From Betaproteobacteria bacterium UBA6904 (lineage in GTDB: Bacteria; Pseudomonadota; Gammaproteobacteria; Burkholderiales; SG8-39): 13,465 nt of DNA. Location: contig DKBI01000341.1 in NCBI GenBank assembly GCA_002451175.1, positions 13,677 through 27,141 of the forward strand. The letters run 5' to 3'. Below are positions 1 to 6,377 of this stretch, one piece after another. Position numbers and translations under genes: made by a program. The notes below the pieces were generated by a model. That model searched no databases and was not told where the DNA came from. It saw only the letters and a program-made list of their open reading frames with translations. The number at the start of each line of letters is the position of its first letter. Within the stretch, counting starts at the first letter, position 1.

Positions 1-659
1 GCCGGCGTGTCGAGCGTCACCTGCACCTGCAGCATCAGGTAGCCGAGCCCCTTGTCCGAGCCGAGGAACTCGCCGACGATCGCGCCGGCGACGGCGAGGA
101 TCGCCGCCACCTTCATGCCCGAGAAGATGTACGGCAGCGCGCCGGGAAGCTGGATCTTGGCGAACACCTGCCAGCGCGAGCCCTGGAGCGCGCGCACCAG
201 GTCGAGCAGCTCGGGTTCGATCTCGCGCAGGCCGCGCGCGGTCGTGAGCAGGATCGGGAACACGCAGATCGAGAACGCCATCAGCGTATTCGGGAACACG
301 CCGTACTTGAACCAGACGATGATCAGCGGGCCGAGCGCCACCTTGGGGATCATGTTGAGCGACACCAGCAGCGGCATGAAGAACGCCTCCAGCGTCTTCG
401 ACCAGGTGAACACGAGCGCGAGCAGCACGCCGACCACGAGGGCGAGGAAATAGCCGCCGAAGATCTCCGTCCCGGTCACCACCACGTTGGACCACCAGTC
501 GTAGTTGGGCGAGAGCAGCGCATCGAGCGTCTCGCCGGGCGCGGGCATCACGAAGCGGGGCACGTTGCCCAGCCGGACGAAGAGGTACCACGCGACGATG
601 AGCGCGACGTGCGCCAGCACCGCGAGCGCGTAGCGTTGCAGGACTTCGGTGCGTTCCAT
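1..659 (-). CDS. ABC transporter permease, SsuC/TauC/NrtB-like (3' end cut by window)
   Basis: This is the inner-membrane permease of an ABC importer of the nitrate/sulfonate/taurine class. The visible 219 residues begin MERTEVLQRY and hold hydrophobic segments at about 10-30, 62-86, 93-118, 124-140 and 184-199. The cytoplasmic EAA loop that docks the ATPase is clear at about 149-176, with RALQGSRWQVFAKIQLPGAL matching the G-x9-I-x-LP pattern. The family is usually about 250-280 residues, so only the last few dozen are missing. The ATG lies 2 nt after the TGA of the upstream lyase gene and its GGATGGGG ribosome site sits inside that gene, so the two are surely one operon and probably coupled. 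An ATPase gene would be expected beyond the left edge. The likely partner binding protein is the divergent gene starting at 1836. The substrate cannot be told from sequence. Confidence 0.93.
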   Translation of the reverse strand, partial: MERTEVLQRYALAVLAHVALIVAWYLFVRLGNVPRFVMPAPGETLDALLSPNYDWWSNVVVTGTEIFGGYFLALVVGVLLALVFTWSKTLEAFFMPLLVSLNMIPKVALGPLIIVWFKYGVFPNTLMAFSICVFPILLTTARGLREIEPELLDLVRALQGSRWQVFAKIQLPGALPYIFSGMKVAAILAVAGAIVGEFLGSDKGLGYLMLQVQVTLDTP

Positions 660-661
660 GT

Positions 662-1735
662 TCACCCCATCCAGCGCGCGAGATTCGCGCGCACGAAAGC
701 GTCGTCCGAGAGATCGGCATGCTCGGCGCAGACGCGGTCGATCTCGGCGCTCTGGCCGGGCGAGAGCGTCTCCGCCGGATCCAGGCACCAGGTCCCCTCC
801 AGGAGGCCCTGGCGGCGCAGCACCTCGTGGCAGCCCGGAATGCAGCCCGCGAAATCGTGCGCCACGTCGAAGAAGGCGCTGTTGCAGTCGGTGACGCGCG
901 CATCCAGCGCGAGGAGCTCCGCGTCCACCCACCCCGAGGCCACCGCGGCCTGCACGCGCTCGTGCAGCTTGACGGCCTGCTGCGTCCACACGCTCCAGTG
1001 GCCGAGCAGCCCGCCCTTGACGCGCACCTGCACCTCCTCGGCGCCGCGGCGCACCGCGAACGGCGCCACCAGGTCGAGCACGATGTGGTCGTCGTTGCCG
1101 GTGTACAGGGTCACGCGTTCCTCCGCGCCGGCGAGCACCACGCCGCGCACGACGTCGAGCGTGCGGTAGCGGTTGAACGGCGCGACCTTGACGGCGACGA
1201 CGTTCTCGATCGCGGCGAACCGCCGCCAGAATTCCGCCGGAAGGACGACGCCGCCCACCGCGGGCTGCAGGTAGAAGCCGACCAGCGGGATGACGCGCGC
1301 CACCTGCGCGCAATGCTCGACGAGCTCGTCCACCGAGGCACCCCGCAGCGCGCCGAGCGACAGCAGTCCGGCGTGATAGCCGTGCGCCAGCGCGACCGCC
1401 GCCTCCTTCTTCGCCTGCGCGGTCTTGCCCGCGAGGCCCGCGATCAGGACGAGGGGGCGCGCGGCGCCGCCCTTCGTCCACTCGCGCGCGGTGTCGGCGG
1501 CGAGCTGCAGCACCGGCTCGTACAGGCCGAGGTCGCGGATCGCGAACTGCGTGGCGTGCACGCCGACCGCGAGCCCGCCGGATCCCGCGTCGAGGTAGTA
1601 GCGCGTCAGCGCCCGCTGCCGGCGCGGATCGAAGCGGCGCCGGCCATCCAGCGCCAGCGGATGCGCGGGGATGACCGTGCCCCGCCGCAGGAGGGCGAGC
1701 GTGTCCTTGGGAAGTTGCGACCAGTGAAGCGGCAT
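662..1735 (-). CDS. DHDPS/N-acetylneuraminate-lyase superfamily protein, non-canonical active site
   Basis: This is a class I (Schiff-base) aldolase/hydratase-type TIM barrel of 357 residues, longer than the usual 290-310 because of a Cys-containing C-terminal extension (about 280-357). The likely Schiff-base lysine is K183 in VVAVKVAPFNRY. The catalytic tyrosine is Y155 in LVGFYLQP. Their 28-residue spacing equals Y133-K161 of E. coli DapA. The usual GTTGE motif after strand 2 reads GVHATQF (about 58-64), so the threonine pair is replaced, and the YN-x-P motif is YLQP. It is therefore unlikely to be the lysine-pathway DapA. It could be an aldolase, dehydratase or decarboxylase for a 2-keto acid. 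The gene is first in an operon with the ABC permease 2 nt downstream, which suggests it acts on the imported compound. The ATG at 1735 has no strong Shine-Dalgarno. Confidence 0.88.
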   Translation of the reverse strand: MPLHWSQLPKDTLALLRRGTVIPAHPLALDGRRRFDPRRQRALTRYYLDAGSGGLAVGVHATQFAIRDLGLYEPVLQLAADTAREWTKGGAARPLVLIAGLAGKTAQAKKEAAVALAHGYHAGLLSLGALRGASVDELVEHCAQVARVIPLVGFYLQPAVGGVVLPAEFWRRFAAIENVVAVKVAPFNRYRTLDVVRGVVLAGAEERVTLYTGNDDHIVLDLVAPFAVRRGAEEVQVRVKGGLLGHWSVWTQQAVKLHERVQAAVASGWVDAELLALDARVTDCNSAFFDVAHDFAGCIPGCHEVLRRQGLLEGTWCLDPAETLSPGQSAEIDRVCAEHADLSDDAFVRANLARWMG

Positions 1736-1778
1736 GCGGCGGGAAGTAACTGTCCGGTTAAGGCGAAGTCTAGCAACA

Positions 1779-1808
1779 TTGACACCGGCCGGCGTGCATC
1801 GCTACCAT
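1779..1808 (+). promoter_or_regulatory. Sigma70-type promoter for the solute-binding protein gene
   Basis: A perfect -35 hexamer TTGACA (1779-1784) lies 18 bp from a -10-like TACCAT (1803-1808, 4 of 6 matches). The predicted transcription start is near 1815, just ahead of the GAGGAG ribosome site at 1824. The spacer contains CCGGCCGG, and a perfect 10-bp palindrome ATGAATTCAT (1807-1816) overlaps the end of the -10 and the start site, where a repressor could bind. The call rests on consensus matching only. Confidence 0.6.
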
Positions 1809-1835
1809 GAATTCATTCACACCGAGGAGACCCGC

Positions 1836-2816
1836 ATGCGCCGTTTCGCCATTGCCGCATTGCTCGCCGCCGCCGCGCTCCCCGCCGCGGCCCAGCAGAA
1901 ACTCGACTTCATCCTCAACTGGGTGCCCGGCGGCGACCACGCGCCGTACTACTACGCCAAGAAGCTCGGCTGGTACGCCAAGGAGGGCATCGATCTCAAC
2001 CTCGAGCCGGGCAAGGGCTCCGCGCTCGCCGTGCAGAAGGTCGGCGCCGGCGCGAACCCCATCGGCCTCGCCGACATGGGCAACGTCCTGCTCGGCAAGG
2101 CGAAGGGCGCGGATTCCGTGGCGGTGTACAACGTCTATGCCAACTCGCCGCAGGGCCTGTACTGGCTGAAGAGCTCCGGCATCAAGGGCATCAAGGACTT
2201 CCCCGGCAAGAAGATCGGCAATCCGGCCGCCGACGGCGCGCGCCCGATGTGGCCGGCGCTCGCCAAGGCGAACGGCATCGACCCGAAGTCGGTGACCTGG
2301 GTGAACATCGACGCGAACTCCAAGCTGTCGGCGCTGAAGGCCAAGTCGATCGACATCACGACCTCCTTCTACAACATCCACCACGTGTTCCAGCGCGAGC
2401 TGGGCGACGACATGGGGTTCGTGGCGTGGCGCGAGATCGGCCTCAACCCGTACGGCAATTCCGTGATCGTCAACGCGGCCTTCCTCGCCAAGAACAAGCC
2501 GCTCATCGACAAGTTCGTCAAGGTCACGCAGCGCGCCTTCGCGACCTGCGTCAAGGAGCCGAAGCCCTGCGTCGAGGCGCTGGTCGAGGCGAACGGCGCG
2601 CTCAAGTTCGACAACGAGCTGCAGAACTGGATGCTGGTCGAGGTGCTGATGAGCGACAAGTTCGCGCGCGAGACGGCGCTCGGCATCCACGACGACGGCC
2701 GCATGAAGGCCGATTACGAGCTGGTGCGTGACTACATCGGGCTCGACAAGCCCTTCGACGTGAAGACGACGTACACGAACGAGTTCCTCGACCGTTCGAT
2801 CAAGATGGCGAAGTAA
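1836..2816 (+). CDS. ABC transporter substrate-binding protein, NMT1/THI5-like
   Basis: This is a periplasmic solute-binding protein of the NMT1/THI5/SsuA class, 326 residues. The start at 1836 is chosen because a strong GAGGAGA site lies 5 nt upstream and it gives a clean Sec signal peptide: MRRF, a run of A/L/I, then a cleavage site AAA|QQ after about residue 19. The mature protein begins KLDFILNWVPGGDHAPYYYA, the family's typical first strand and ligand loop, followed by GWYAKEGIDLNLEPGKGS. The open frame reaches back to 1734, but that stretch is upstream leader. It is divergent from the lyase-permease operon across about 100 bp and very probably feeds that permease. The NMT1 class binds substrates from thiamine precursors to sulfonates and aromatic acids, so the ligand is open. 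The last 17 bp overlap the opposite-strand CoxG-like gene. Confidence 0.93.
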   Translation: MRRFAIAALLAAAALPAAAQQKLDFILNWVPGGDHAPYYYAKKLGWYAKEGIDLNLEPGKGSALAVQKVGAGANPIGLADMGNVLLGKAKGADSVAVYNVYANSPQGLYWLKSSGIKGIKDFPGKKIGNPAADGARPMWPALAKANGIDPKSVTWVNIDANSKLSALKAKSIDITTSFYNIHHVFQRELGDDMGFVAWREIGLNPYGNSVIVNAAFLAKNKPLIDKFVKVTQRAFATCVKEPKPCVEALVEANGALKFDNELQNWMLVEVLMSDKFARETALGIHDDGRMKADYELVRDYIGLDKPFDVKTTYTNEFLDRSIKMAK

Positions 2817-3318
2817 GCCGCTGCCAGAGGCGGCGCAGCCAGGCGAGGATTCCGCCGCCTTCGCCTGGCGCCGCGGCTTTGCGCGGCGCCGCCGCACCGA
2901 AGCGTTGCTCGAGCGTCTGCGCGAACTGCGCGGTGCGCTCGGTCGCGCGGCGCTCGAACAGGCTGTTCACCACGGCCTTGAGCGGCCCCTCGCCGGCGAC
3001 CTTCAGCAGGCCGACGAGCTCCGTCCCCGACGCGTGGCCCTGCAGCGCGACGTCGATCTCCATCGTCAGATGCTCCGCCTTCGCGGTGGCATGCAGACGG
3101 CGCGGCGGCTCCTCGGCGTCGATCGTCGCCGTGAGCGCGAGGATCAGCGGCACCACCCCGACCTTTTCGCGCACCGTCAACTCGGCCGTCCGGTCGTCGA
3201 CGAGGCGGACGCGCTCGACGCCGGGGATGCACGCGCAGAGCGACTCGATGTCGCGGATGAAACGCCACACCTCCGCCGGCGGCGCGTTGACGGCGAACCT
3301 CGCCTCGCGCTGGGGCAT
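2800..3318 (-). CDS. CoxG-like SRPBCC domain protein
   Basis: This is a 172-residue SRPBCC/START-fold protein of the CoxG (carbon monoxide dehydrogenase subunit G) type. The opening ARFAVNAPPAEVWRFIRDIE and then CIPGVERV are the hallmark first strand and helix. The fold runs to about residue 140. After it come an Ala/Pro/Gly linker (about 141-157) and an amphipathic Trp/Arg-rich tail ending LTSPS. In the CO dehydrogenase system CoxG is thought to recruit the enzyme to the membrane, and the Trp/Arg tail would suit membrane contact. No coxSML genes are in view. The ATG overlaps the oxidoreductase stop as TGATG, so it is a coupled second gene and may serve that enzyme as a hydrophobic-ligand carrier or anchor (inference). 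The 3' end overlaps the binding-protein gene on the other strand by 17 bp. Confidence 0.85.
   Translation of the reverse strand: MPQREARFAVNAPPAEVWRFIRDIESLCACIPGVERVRLVDDRTAELTVREKVGVVPLILALTATIDAEEPPRRLHATAKAEHLTMEIDVALQGHASGTELVGLLKVAGEGPLKAVVNSLFERRATERTAQFAQTLEQRFGAAAPRKAAAPGEGGGILAWLRRLWQRLTSPS
2839..2890. repeat. Two adjacent perfect inverted repeats near the convergent gene ends
   Basis: CCAGGCGA (2839-2846) pairs with TCGCCTGG (2861-2868) around a 14-nt loop. Immediately next, GGCGCCGCG (2867-2875) pairs with CGCGGCGCC (2882-2890) around a 6-nt loop. They lie 23-74 nt past the stop of the plus-strand binding-protein gene and inside the low-complexity linker of the CoxG-like gene. 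Neither is followed by a T-run. They could end or stabilise the plus-strand transcript, or simply reflect GC-rich Ala/Pro/Gly coding. Confidence 0.4.
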
Positions 3319-4886
3319 CAGCCCCACCACCGGTCGAGCTGGAAGTCCTCGGCGATGGCCACCGCGGCGTTGTGGCCGGCGCCCGCATGCACGCCGCCTC
3401 CCGGATGGCAGTAGCCGCCGGCCATGTAGAGCCCCTCGATCGGCGAGCGGTAGCTGGACCATCCGGCGAAGGGCCGGAAGTAGCCCATCTGGTCGGGCGT
3501 CATGTCGCCGACGACGTCGACGCCGTTCACCAGGTTGTCGTTGTGCCGCTCGGTGTCGGTCGGGTCCTGGATCGTCATGCCGAGAAGCTTGTCCCGCGTG
3601 ATGTTCGGCGCGTACGACCGCCAGAGGTCCAGCAGGTGTGCGGCGTATTCCTCGCGGATCGCGCGCCATCCGCCGGGCCCGTCCGGCGCCACGCCGTACG
3701 GCGCGTACTGCCAGACGACCGCGGTGTGCCGGCCCGCGGGGGCCTGCGACGGGTCGAAAAGCGTCGGCAGCGTGATCTGCAGCATCGCGTTGCGCGGCGG
3801 CTGGCCCAGCGCGATCTCCTGGTACGCGCGCACCTGATCCAGCATGCGGCCGCCGAACATCTCCTGGCTGAAGGCGCGGTTGACCGGCGCGTTCTGCGCG
3901 GCGGCGCGGTAGTCGGGCGGCTCCGAAAGGGCGAGATGCAGGGCGAAGAGCGAGCGCCCGCGGGAATGATAGTTCTTCACGCGCGTCGCGAAGGCGGCCG
4001 GCAGATGCTCCTCGCCCACGAGGCGCAGGAAGCTCTTCTTCGGCTCGACGTTGGTGATCACGGCCTTCGCCGCCTCGATCCGCTCGCCGTCCGCGAATTC
4101 GACGCCGATCGCGCGGTTGCCGCGCAGCAGAACGCGCTTGACCTCCGCGCCGGTCCGGACCGCGCCGCCGTGCGCTTCGAGCGCGCGCTGCAGCCCGACC
4201 GCGAGCTGCTGCGAGCCGCCGACGCAGATCGGCGCCTCCGCCTTGAGGATGCGGAACAGGCAGATCCATCCCTGCCCGAACTGATCCGGCGCAAAGCCGA
4301 GCACCGTGAGGCGCGACAGGAAGTGCACCTTCACCTCTTCGCTCTCGAACAACTCGTTCAGCAGCTGCACCGGCGTGCTCGCCTGCCACTGCAGCAGCGT
4401 GCGCCCCTCCGCCGACAGCTCCAGCTGCGCGGTCTGCACCGAGGGCGGCAGCGGCGGCGAATACATCAGCGGCAGGTAGGTGGAGTCGATGAATTCCGCG
4501 TAGTCCGCGTACAGCTGGCTGAACGTGCGCGCATCGCGCGCCGAGTAGCGCGCGATTTCCGCGGCCATCCGCTCCGGCTCGCGGTGCATGACGATGCTGC
4601 GATGGTCCGGAAAGATCGTGCCGCGCAGGGTGTCCGGATACACGTACCGGACGCCGTGCCGCTCGAGCTCCAGGTCCCGGTACACCGGGCTGTTCGGAAT
4701 GTGGGTGTGGACCACCGAGCAGATGTTGTGCTTGAAGCCCGGCAGCGTCGCTTCCTCGGTGTGGCAGCCGCCGCCGACGCGCGCGCTGCGCTCCAGCACG
4801 AGGACTTTGGCGCCGGCTTTCGCGAGATAGCCGGCGCAGGCGAGGCCGTTGTGGCCGGCGCCGATGACGATGAAATCGTGGGGCAT
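3318..4886 (-). CDS. FAD-dependent oxidoreductase, phytoene desaturase/PYROXD2-like
   Basis: This is a 522-residue flavoprotein of the NAD(P)/FAD-dependent, phytoene-dehydrogenase-related family (COG1233 type). The N-terminal Rossmann motif is VIGAGHNGLACAGYLAKAG (GxGxxG at residues 9-14), with the ribose-binding acid E32 and then RVGGGCHTEE. The C-terminal flavin motif GLYMAGGYCHPGGG, followed by HAGAGHNAAVAIAEDF, closes the FAD site. Length fits the family. The substrate-binding middle gives no further clue; carotenoid synthesis is not implied, since many members oxidise or isomerise other hydrophobic molecules. The gene is first in a two-gene operon, with its TGA overlapping the ATG of the CoxG-like gene (TGATG). 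Transcription is divergent from the MetE-like gene. The ATG at 4886 has only a weak ribosome site. The reaction is unknown. Confidence 0.9.
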   Translation of the reverse strand: MPHDFIVIGAGHNGLACAGYLAKAGAKVLVLERSARVGGGCHTEEATLPGFKHNICSVVHTHIPNSPVYRDLELERHGVRYVYPDTLRGTIFPDHRSIVMHREPERMAAEIARYSARDARTFSQLYADYAEFIDSTYLPLMYSPPLPPSVQTAQLELSAEGRTLLQWQASTPVQLLNELFESEEVKVHFLSRLTVLGFAPDQFGQGWICLFRILKAEAPICVGGSQQLAVGLQRALEAHGGAVRTGAEVKRVLLRGNRAIGVEFADGERIEAAKAVITNVEPKKSFLRLVGEEHLPAAFATRVKNYHSRGRSLFALHLALSEPPDYRAAAQNAPVNRAFSQEMFGGRMLDQVRAYQEIALGQPPRNAMLQITLPTLFDPSQAPAGRHTAVVWQYAPYGVAPDGPGGWRAIREEYAAHLLDLWRSYAPNITRDKLLGMTIQDPTDTERHNDNLVNGVDVVGDMTPDQMGYFRPFAGWSSYRSPIEGLYMAGGYCHPGGGVHAGAGHNAAVAIAEDFQLDRWWG

Positions 4887-4917
4887 GGCGGAGACTTTCG
4901 TGGAGTTGCCGGAAGGG

Positions 4918-4947
4918 ACCCTACGCCGTCGCGCAAGACAGCGTCAA
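4918..4947 (-). promoter_or_regulatory. Candidate sigma70 promoter for the oxidoreductase-CoxG operon
   Basis: Read on the minus strand, TTGACG (4947-4942, 5 of 6 matches) is followed after 18 bp by TAGGGT (4923-4918, 3 of 6). It would start transcription about 25-30 nt upstream of the ATG at 4886. The -35 lies within a few bases of a plus-strand TTGATT (4951-4956), so divergent promoters may share this short spacer. Consensus evidence only. Confidence 0.4.
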
Positions 4948-4979
4948 CCCTTGATTCGCTCGCCTTGACCGGGAGTAAG

Positions 4980-6098
4980 ATGCGACTCATGAGCCCACGC
5001 CCATCGCCCCCCTTCCGCGCCGACCACGTCGGCAGTTTTCTGCGCCCGCGCGAGCTCCTCGAAGCCCGCGACCAGGCGGCCAAAGGCCAACTCACGCGCG
5101 AGCAGCTGCGCGCCGTCGAGGACCGGGCCATCGCCGAGGTCGTCAAGGCCCAGGAAGCCGCCGGCCTGCAGAGCGTCACGGACGGCGAATTCCGCCGGAC
5201 GTATTTCCATATCGACTTTCTCGAGCAGCTCGGCGGCGTGCAGACCGACATCCCGGTCACCGTGAAGAAGCCCGACGGCACCGAGGAACTCGCGCCGCCG
5301 GTAATGCGCGTCGTGGACAAGGTGCGCCACGCCAGGGACATCCAGCTCGCCGACTTCCAGTACCTCAAGAGCCAGGCGACCCGCACGCCGAAGGTGACGA
5401 TCCCGTCGCCGACGATGCTGCATTTCCGCGGCGGCCGCGCCGGCATCAGCAAGACCCACTACCCGGAACTCGAGCCGGCGTTCTACGACGACGTCGCGAG
5501 GGCCTACGGCGACGAGCTGCGCTCGCTCGCCGCGGCGGGCTGCCGGTACGTGCAGATGGACGACACCAACCTCGCCTACCTCTGCGACGACAAGATGCGG
5601 GAAGCGGCACGCCAGCGGGGCGACGACCCGAACGAGCTGCCGCACCGCTACGCGACGTTCATCAACCGCGTCGTGGCGCAGAAGCCAGCCGGCATGACGC
5701 TGGCCATCCACCTCTGCCGGGGCAACTTCAAGAGCACCTGGGCGGCGCAGGGCGGCTACGAGCCGGTGGCCGAGGCGCTGCTCTCGGAAATGAACGTCGA
5801 TGCCTACTTTCTCGAGTACGACGACGCGCGCAGCGGCGATTTCCGCCCGTTGCGCTTCCTGCCGAAGGGCAAGTTCGTCGTGCTCGGACTGGTCACCACC
5901 AAGCTCGGCCAGCTGGAGAGCAAGGACGTGCTGAAGCGCCGGATCGACGAAGCGGCCAAGTTCGTGCCGCTGGAGCAGCTGTGCCTGTCGCCGCAATGCG
6001 GCTTCTCGAGCACCGTGCACGGCAACGTGATCCCGCACGAAGCACAGTGGGCGAAGATCCGCCTCGTCGTGGAAACGGCCAAGGAAGTCTGGGGCTAG
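4980..6098 (+). CDS. Stand-alone MetE-core (cobalamin-independent methionine synthase II family) protein
   Basis: This is a zinc-dependent TIM barrel related to the C-terminal catalytic half of MetE and to other thiol-alkylating members such as epoxyalkane:coenzyme M transferase. Counted from the ATG at 4989 (369 residues), the four zinc ligands of MetE are all present: H241 and C243 in AIHLCRGNF, E276 in YFLEYDDARS and C337 in LSPQCGFSS. The N-terminus FRADHVGSFLRP and the VTDGEFRR motif are typical. No MetE N-terminal domain exists, so it is a single-domain enzyme that activates a thiol on zinc; whether the acceptor is homocysteine is unknown. ATG 4980 has GGGAG 4 nt upstream and ATG 4989 has the same site 13 nt upstream; I take 4980, with 4989 possible. 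TAAGAT at 4976-4981 could be a -10, giving a very short or absent leader. It is divergent from the flavoprotein operon. Confidence 0.9.
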   Translation: MRLMSPRPSPPFRADHVGSFLRPRELLEARDQAAKGQLTREQLRAVEDRAIAEVVKAQEAAGLQSVTDGEFRRTYFHIDFLEQLGGVQTDIPVTVKKPDGTEELAPPVMRVVDKVRHARDIQLADFQYLKSQATRTPKVTIPSPTMLHFRGGRAGISKTHYPELEPAFYDDVARAYGDELRSLAAAGCRYVQMDDTNLAYLCDDKMREAARQRGDDPNELPHRYATFINRVVAQKPAGMTLAIHLCRGNFKSTWAAQGGYEPVAEALLSEMNVDAYFLEYDDARSGDFRPLRFLPKGKFVVLGLVTTKLGQLESKDVLKRRIDEAAKFVPLEQLCLSPQCGFSSTVHGNVIPHEAQWAKIRLVVETAKEVWG

Positions 6099-6114
6099 CG
6101 CCCGCCAAGAACCC

Positions 6115-6270
6115 CTACTTCTTCTTGTTCGGTTTGCCCGCCTTCAGCTTCTCGTAGCACTCCGCACAAACGGCGCGCGCGTTCGCCGCGCCGGGCAGCA
6201 TGCGAAACGTGGCGCGCGGCTTTGCGTGTTTCCCGTAAAAACAGTATCTCAGAGGATTGAGATTGCTCAT
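6115..6270 (-). CDS. 51-residue Cys/His mini-protein, putative zinc finger
   Basis: This is a small basic protein, MSNLNPLRYCFYGKH and onward to a Lys-rich tail KAGKPNKKK. C10, H15 and the pair C35-x-x-C38 (AVCAECYEK) could together bind one metal ion; this is seen in the sequence but unproven. The start is well supported by a perfect AGGAGG (6281-6276) 5 nt before the ATG. The frame stays open further upstream to 6459, but that part overlaps the channel gene and has no support. The 3' end faces the MetE-like gene with a 16-bp gap. I do not recognise a named family. The K+ channel upstream on the same strand also carries a Cys4 zinc ribbon, with a 107-bp gap between the genes, so co-transcription is possible. 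Role unknown; a nucleic-acid- or ribosome-associated function would fit size and charge. Confidence 0.75.
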   Translation of the reverse strand: MSNLNPLRYCFYGKHAKPRATFRMLPGAANARAVCAECYEKLKAGKPNKKK

Positions 6271-6377
6271 CGGATCCTCCTGCGGTCCGTTTGTCCGTGC
6301 AGTTTCCGCCCTTCGCGGCGTTTGCGCCAGAAAAACGACGCTTGCGACGCGATCGCCGGCAGGCCCGAAGCGCGCCG

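Noticed and set aside
719..1810. A 363-residue plus-strand frame opposite the lyase gene
   Set aside because: Composition is that of an antisense shadow (Arg, His, Asp, Glu runs) and the minus strand encodes a clear DHDPS-superfamily protein.
1770..2897. A 375-residue minus-strand frame opposite the binding-protein gene
   Set aside because: It is antisense to a clear NMT1-like protein, with no recognisable domain and an Arg/Asp/His/Val-rich shadow composition.
2800..4389. A 529-residue minus-strand frame that would fuse a long N-terminus to the CoxG-like protein
   Set aside because: The upstream 357 residues are an out-of-frame reading of the oxidoreductase, rich in Arg and Gly with no domain. 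The TGATG junction marks the true start at 3318.
3372..6098. A 908-residue plus-strand open frame spanning two gene regions
   Set aside because: Its first 535 or so residues are antisense to the FAD oxidoreductase and are Arg/His/Asp-rich low-quality sequence. Only the part from 4980 or 4989 is a real gene; apparent fusion is a GC-rich frame artefact.
6301..6377. Intrinsic terminator after the channel gene, based on a minus-strand T5 run at 6335-6331
   Set aside because: I could find no stem longer than 4 bp directly ahead of the T-run.
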